From contig CALDMI010000367.1 of NCBI GenBank assembly GCA_937914815.1, positions 1 to 9,836 on the forward strand: a stretch of 9,836 nucleotides of DNA, in the 5' to 3' direction. Position 1 is the stretch's first letter, and the number at the start of each line of letters is the position of its first letter. The notes below the pieces were generated by a model, which worked only from the letters and a program-made list of their open reading frames with translations, was not told where the DNA came from and did not search any database. This DNA comes from an uncultured Clostridia bacterium. GTDB taxonomy: Bacteria; Bacillota; Clostridia; Oscillospirales; CAG-272. Positions 7,901 to 9,836 of the stretch are shown here, one piece after another. A program made the translations under genes and the position numbers.

Positions 7901-7962
7901 ATCCTTCGTATGACGCATATTCTTACATAGAGAGCAGTGTGAGATTGCGTTATACGGAGGAT
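7901..7962 (+). promoter_or_regulatory. Long RNA hairpin that sequesters the ribosome binding site of the SOD-like gene
   Basis: Bases 7901-7917 pair with 7946-7962 over 17 positions. Fifteen are Watson-Crick and two are G-U in + strand RNA (7912/7951 and 7906/7957). After a small internal loop, 7921-7927 pair with 7938-7944 (seven pairs, one G-U), leaving a short purine-rich apical loop. The 3' arm contains CGGAGG (7955-7960), the only good ribosome binding site for the gene starting at 7970, so the folded RNA would hide it. All three wobble pairs suit folding of the + strand RNA. A T-rich stretch follows (7962-7971, interrupted by GG), so partial transcription termination after hslO is also possible. 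Alternatives are an RNA thermometer, a protein-binding leader or a weak terminator. It matches no riboswitch I recognise. Confidence 0.72.
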
Positions 7963-7969
7963 TTTGGTT

Positions 7970-8557
7970 TTGCTTGATATACCGGATGAGTCGCTCGCCG
8001 CAATGTATTCGTTTCTTTCGCCGGAAAGTGTCGCGGAGCACCTTGAATATTACAGAAAATTGCTGCTCCGGCGCTCAATAGCCGAAAAGAGCATTCCGAA
8101 AGTGCGGGGGGCAGACTGGCGCTCACTTTCTGGAAGAGGGCTGCCACCAGATATTGTCAGGGAAGTGGCTCCGCTACTTTACGAATGTGAATCACACAGG
8201 TTATATTTTTCCTCATTCTGTGAACAGGAACCGGATTCGCCGTCAATGTCGGCGTCAGGAGATGCCGCCAGATTTATTTATGATGTATATAAAGCCTGCA
8301 GTGAGGCTCGTTCTGACTTCATGACGGTCTATGTTGACCCGTTGCGCAGGGATATACTGCTTGACTGTGATACATACAATGCGCGTGTCTTAAGACGGTG
8401 TGCCCCGGTATTGGCACTTGATATTTGCGAGCATGCATATTTCAGAGTTTACGGTTTTGACCGCGATAGATATATCAGAGAAGCCCTGCGACACTTTAAT
8501 TTAGAAAAAATAACCAAAGTTTTGGACATTAGGAAAAAACATAGCTCCCACGGTTGA
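7970..8557 (+). CDS. Divergent Fe/Mn superoxide dismutase-fold protein
   Basis: This 195-residue protein has SOD length and a recognisable SOD C-terminus: LALDICEHAYFRVYG (148-162) corresponds to the family's LDVWEHAYY signature. By alignment with Fe/Mn SODs the four metal ligands are retained: His24, His76 (in YECESHRLYF), Asp151 and His155. The dimer-interface Glu154 is also kept. The usual second shell is not: the gateway His and Tyr after the first ligand become Tyr28 and Leu32, the Fe-type Gln becomes Glu72, the Mn-type Gln becomes Ala138, and the Trp of the signature becomes Cys153. It may bind metal but may not dismutate superoxide efficiently. The start TTG 7970 lies 9 nt after GGAGG (7956-7960); the alternative in-frame TTG 7964 is only 3 nt away, so 7970 is preferred. 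The hairpin covering its ribosome binding site suggests post-transcriptional control. SOD homology is fairly firm, function uncertain. Confidence 0.72.
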   Translation: MLDIPDESLAAMYSFLSPESVAEHLEYYRKLLLRRSIAEKSIPKVRGADWRSLSGRGLPPDIVREVAPLLYECESHRLYFSSFCEQEPDSPSMSASGDAARFIYDVYKACSEARSDFMTVYVDPLRRDILLDCDTYNARVLRRCAPVLALDICEHAYFRVYGFDRDRYIREALRHFNLEKITKVLDIRKKHSSHG

Positions 8558-8582
8558 ATTGCTTGCGCCGGTATGGTACAAT
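8554..8582 (+). promoter_or_regulatory. Extended -10 sigma-A promoter for the phosphofructokinase gene
   Basis: A -10 box TACAAT (8577-8582) preceded by an extended TG (8574-8575) lies 17 bp after a partial -35 TTGAAT (8554-8559), which overlaps the stop codon of the SOD-like gene. Transcription would start near 8589, giving a leader of about 30 nt. An imperfect inverted repeat (TTGAATTG 8554-8561, CAATTGAA 8579-8586, one mismatch) brackets the spacer and could be a weak operator, but may be chance. Confidence 0.68.
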
Positions 8583-8619
8583 TGAAGTGTAAAATGAAAA
8601 TGTGAAAGGTAACACATGT

Positions 8620-9836
8620 ATGGAATTTTTGAAAGGAAATGCGGTGGTCGGTCAGTCCGGCGGACCGACGGCGGCAATAAACGCGACGCTTGCAGGGGTT
8701 CTGGAAGGCTTTCGTGACGCCGCCGGGGGAGATGACAAATTCTCCGTATTCGGCATGCGTAACGGTATTGAGGGCTTTATGCGTGATGAGCTTATCGATC
8801 TTACGCCGCTTGCAAGAGAGGACGGCAGGCTCCGCGACCTCGCGGCAACTCCTGCCGCGGCTCTCGGCTCATGCAGAAAAAAACTGCCGGAGCCGGAACG
8901 GGACGGCGCTGTCTATGAAGCAATATTCGATGTGATAAGGCGCCGCGGTATAAGATATTTCTTTTACATAGGTGGAAACGACTCTATGGATACAGTCATG
9001 AAGTTGTCCGATTACTCGAAAAAAGTTGGATATCAACTTAATGTTGTGGGTATTCCGAAGACGATTGACAACGACCTTGAAGCCACTGATCATACGCCGG
9101 GGTTCGGTTCTGCCGCAAAATTTGTGGCAACTACGGTAAAAGAGATACTTCGCGATACTGCCGTATACACGACAAAGGCTGTGACGGTGGTTGAAATAAT
9201 GGGCAGGGATGCGGGCTGGCTTACCGCGGCATCATCGCTGACAAGGCTCTCCGGTGGAGACATGGCAGACATGACTTATCTTCCCGAGCGTGTATTTGAT
9301 CCGGAAAAATTCATAGCAAAGGTGCGCGAGAGGCTTGAGGTGCATCCGAATGTGGTTGTTTGCGTTTCAGAGGGAGTGCGCCTTCCGGACGGCAGATACG
9401 TCGGAGCGAGCGGGAGCGCAACCGATGTGTTCGGGCATGCACAGCTGTCCGGTGCCGGTGCTGTTATCTCTAACATGGTCAAAAATGAAATAGGCTGCAA
9501 AACGCGCTTTGTTGAGCTTAGCCTGACGCAGCGGTGCGCTGGTCACATGCTGTCCGGTACCGATGTAGCCGAGTCTGTTGAGATCGGCAGAGCGGCGGTA
9601 TTTGAGGCATTGCGTGGCGGGAGCGGGCGCATGATGGTATTTGTGAGAAATCCCGGTGAATATTCCGTAAACATCGAGTCCCGTGATATACATAATATTG
9701 CAAATGCGGTAAAGCATGTTCCGGACGGTTTTATAAATGAGGAGGGCGACGGTGTAACAGACGCATGTCTTGAATACCTCGCGCCGCTCATTATCGGTGA
9801 GGTGGTGCCGACTTATGACCGCGGACTTCCGCGACA
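8620..9836 (+). CDS. PPi-type 6-phosphofructokinase, 3'-truncated by the window edge
   Basis: This PfkA-superfamily enzyme phosphorylates fructose 6-phosphate to fructose 1,6-bisphosphate. The frame is open to the window end (405 complete codons). Motifs: GQSGGPTAAINA (11-22), the phosphoryl-donor loop YIGGNDSMDT (116-125), the catalytic PKTIDND (146-152) and EIMGRDAGW (192-200). ATP-dependent enzymes have GGDGS and GTIDND; a bulky acidic residue after GGN (Asp121) and Lys147 in PKTIDND are the known marks of pyrophosphate users. I therefore read it as diphosphate--fructose-6-phosphate 1-phosphotransferase, a reversible, energy-saving glycolytic enzyme common in anaerobes. The first residue of the GGDD motif is Asn rather than Asp, a variant I believe also occurs in clostridial relatives. 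ATG 8620 lies about 10 nt after AAAGG (8605-8609); an in-frame GTG at 8602 is a weaker alternative. It has its own promoter, so it is likely a separate unit from the SOD-like gene. The donor assignment is by motif only. Confidence 0.93.
   Translation, partial: MEFLKGNAVVGQSGGPTAAINATLAGVLEGFRDAAGGDDKFSVFGMRNGIEGFMRDELIDLTPLAREDGRLRDLAATPAAALGSCRKKLPEPERDGAVYEAIFDVIRRRGIRYFFYIGGNDSMDTVMKLSDYSKKVGYQLNVVGIPKTIDNDLEATDHTPGFGSAAKFVATTVKEILRDTAVYTTKAVTVVEIMGRDAGWLTAASSLTRLSGGDMADMTYLPERVFDPEKFIAKVRERLEVHPNVVVCVSEGVRLPDGRYVGASGSATDVFGHAQLSGAGAVISNMVKNEIGCKTRFVELSLTQRCAGHMLSGTDVAESVEIGRAAVFEALRGGSGRMMVFVRNPGEYSVNIESRDIHNIANAVKHVPDGFINEEGDGVTDACLEYLAPLIIGEVVPTYDRGLPR

Noticed and set aside
8690..8935. 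An 81-codon + strand open frame at the start of the phosphofructokinase gene
   Set aside because: It is out of frame with the phosphofructokinase reading frame, which runs uninterrupted from 8620 and shows clear motifs.
1..9836. Mobile-element boundaries, att sites, tRNA or CRISPR array around the defence-like cassette
   Set aside because: I saw no integrase, transposase, long direct repeats, tRNA or regularly spaced repeats. Base composition and codon style look similar across the window, so recent transfer cannot be supported from this sequence alone.

Overview
The window looks like a chromosomal segment of an anaerobic Firmicute, most likely a Clostridia/Oscillospirales-type gut bacterium. 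This is inferred from strong AGGAGG-type ribosome binding sites, two TTG starts, a clostridial-type PPi-dependent phosphofructokinase, Hsp33 and a YqeM-like methyltransferase, at roughly balanced G+C. All convincing genes are on the + strand. No tRNA, rRNA, CRISPR array, insertion sequence or integrase is visible.

Layout: (1) 1-711, the 3' part of ispE (isoprenoid MEP pathway). (2) 712-964, a spacer with a perfect 11-bp intrinsic terminator, then a perfect consensus sigma-A promoter (TTGACA-17-TATAAT). (3) 965-6217, a three-gene cassette: a TerB-N/TerB-C domain protein, a BrxD-like P-loop ATPase and an Lhr-like superfamily II helicase. Gene order and domain content match the anti-phage system described as Shango (SngA TerB-like, SngB ATPase, SngC helicase), so I read the cassette as a clostridial Shango locus. 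(4) 6220-7877, a YqeM-like SAM methyltransferase and the redox chaperone Hsp33 (hslO), joined to the cassette by very short gaps and without visible promoters of their own. (5) 7878-7969, a short spacer with a long RNA hairpin whose 3' arm contains the ribosome binding site of the next gene. (6) 7970-8557, a divergent Fe/Mn superoxide dismutase-fold protein that keeps the four metal ligands but has lost the usual second-shell residues. (7) An extended -10 promoter, then from 8620 to the window end a PPi-type phosphofructokinase, cut at its 3' end.

How the genes work together: the three cassette proteins probably form one nucleic-acid-directed defence machine (ATPase plus helicase motors with a TerB scaffold or sensor). 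It is transcribed from a strong promoter insulated from ispE. The same transcript probably continues into the methyltransferase and hslO, so the defence module sits at the head of an operon ending in stress-related housekeeping genes. The SOD-like gene after Hsp33 adds an oxidative-stress theme, with its translation possibly gated by the hairpin. The most notable items are the Shango-like cassette in a clostridial setting, the RBS-sequestering hairpin and the atypical SOD-like protein.
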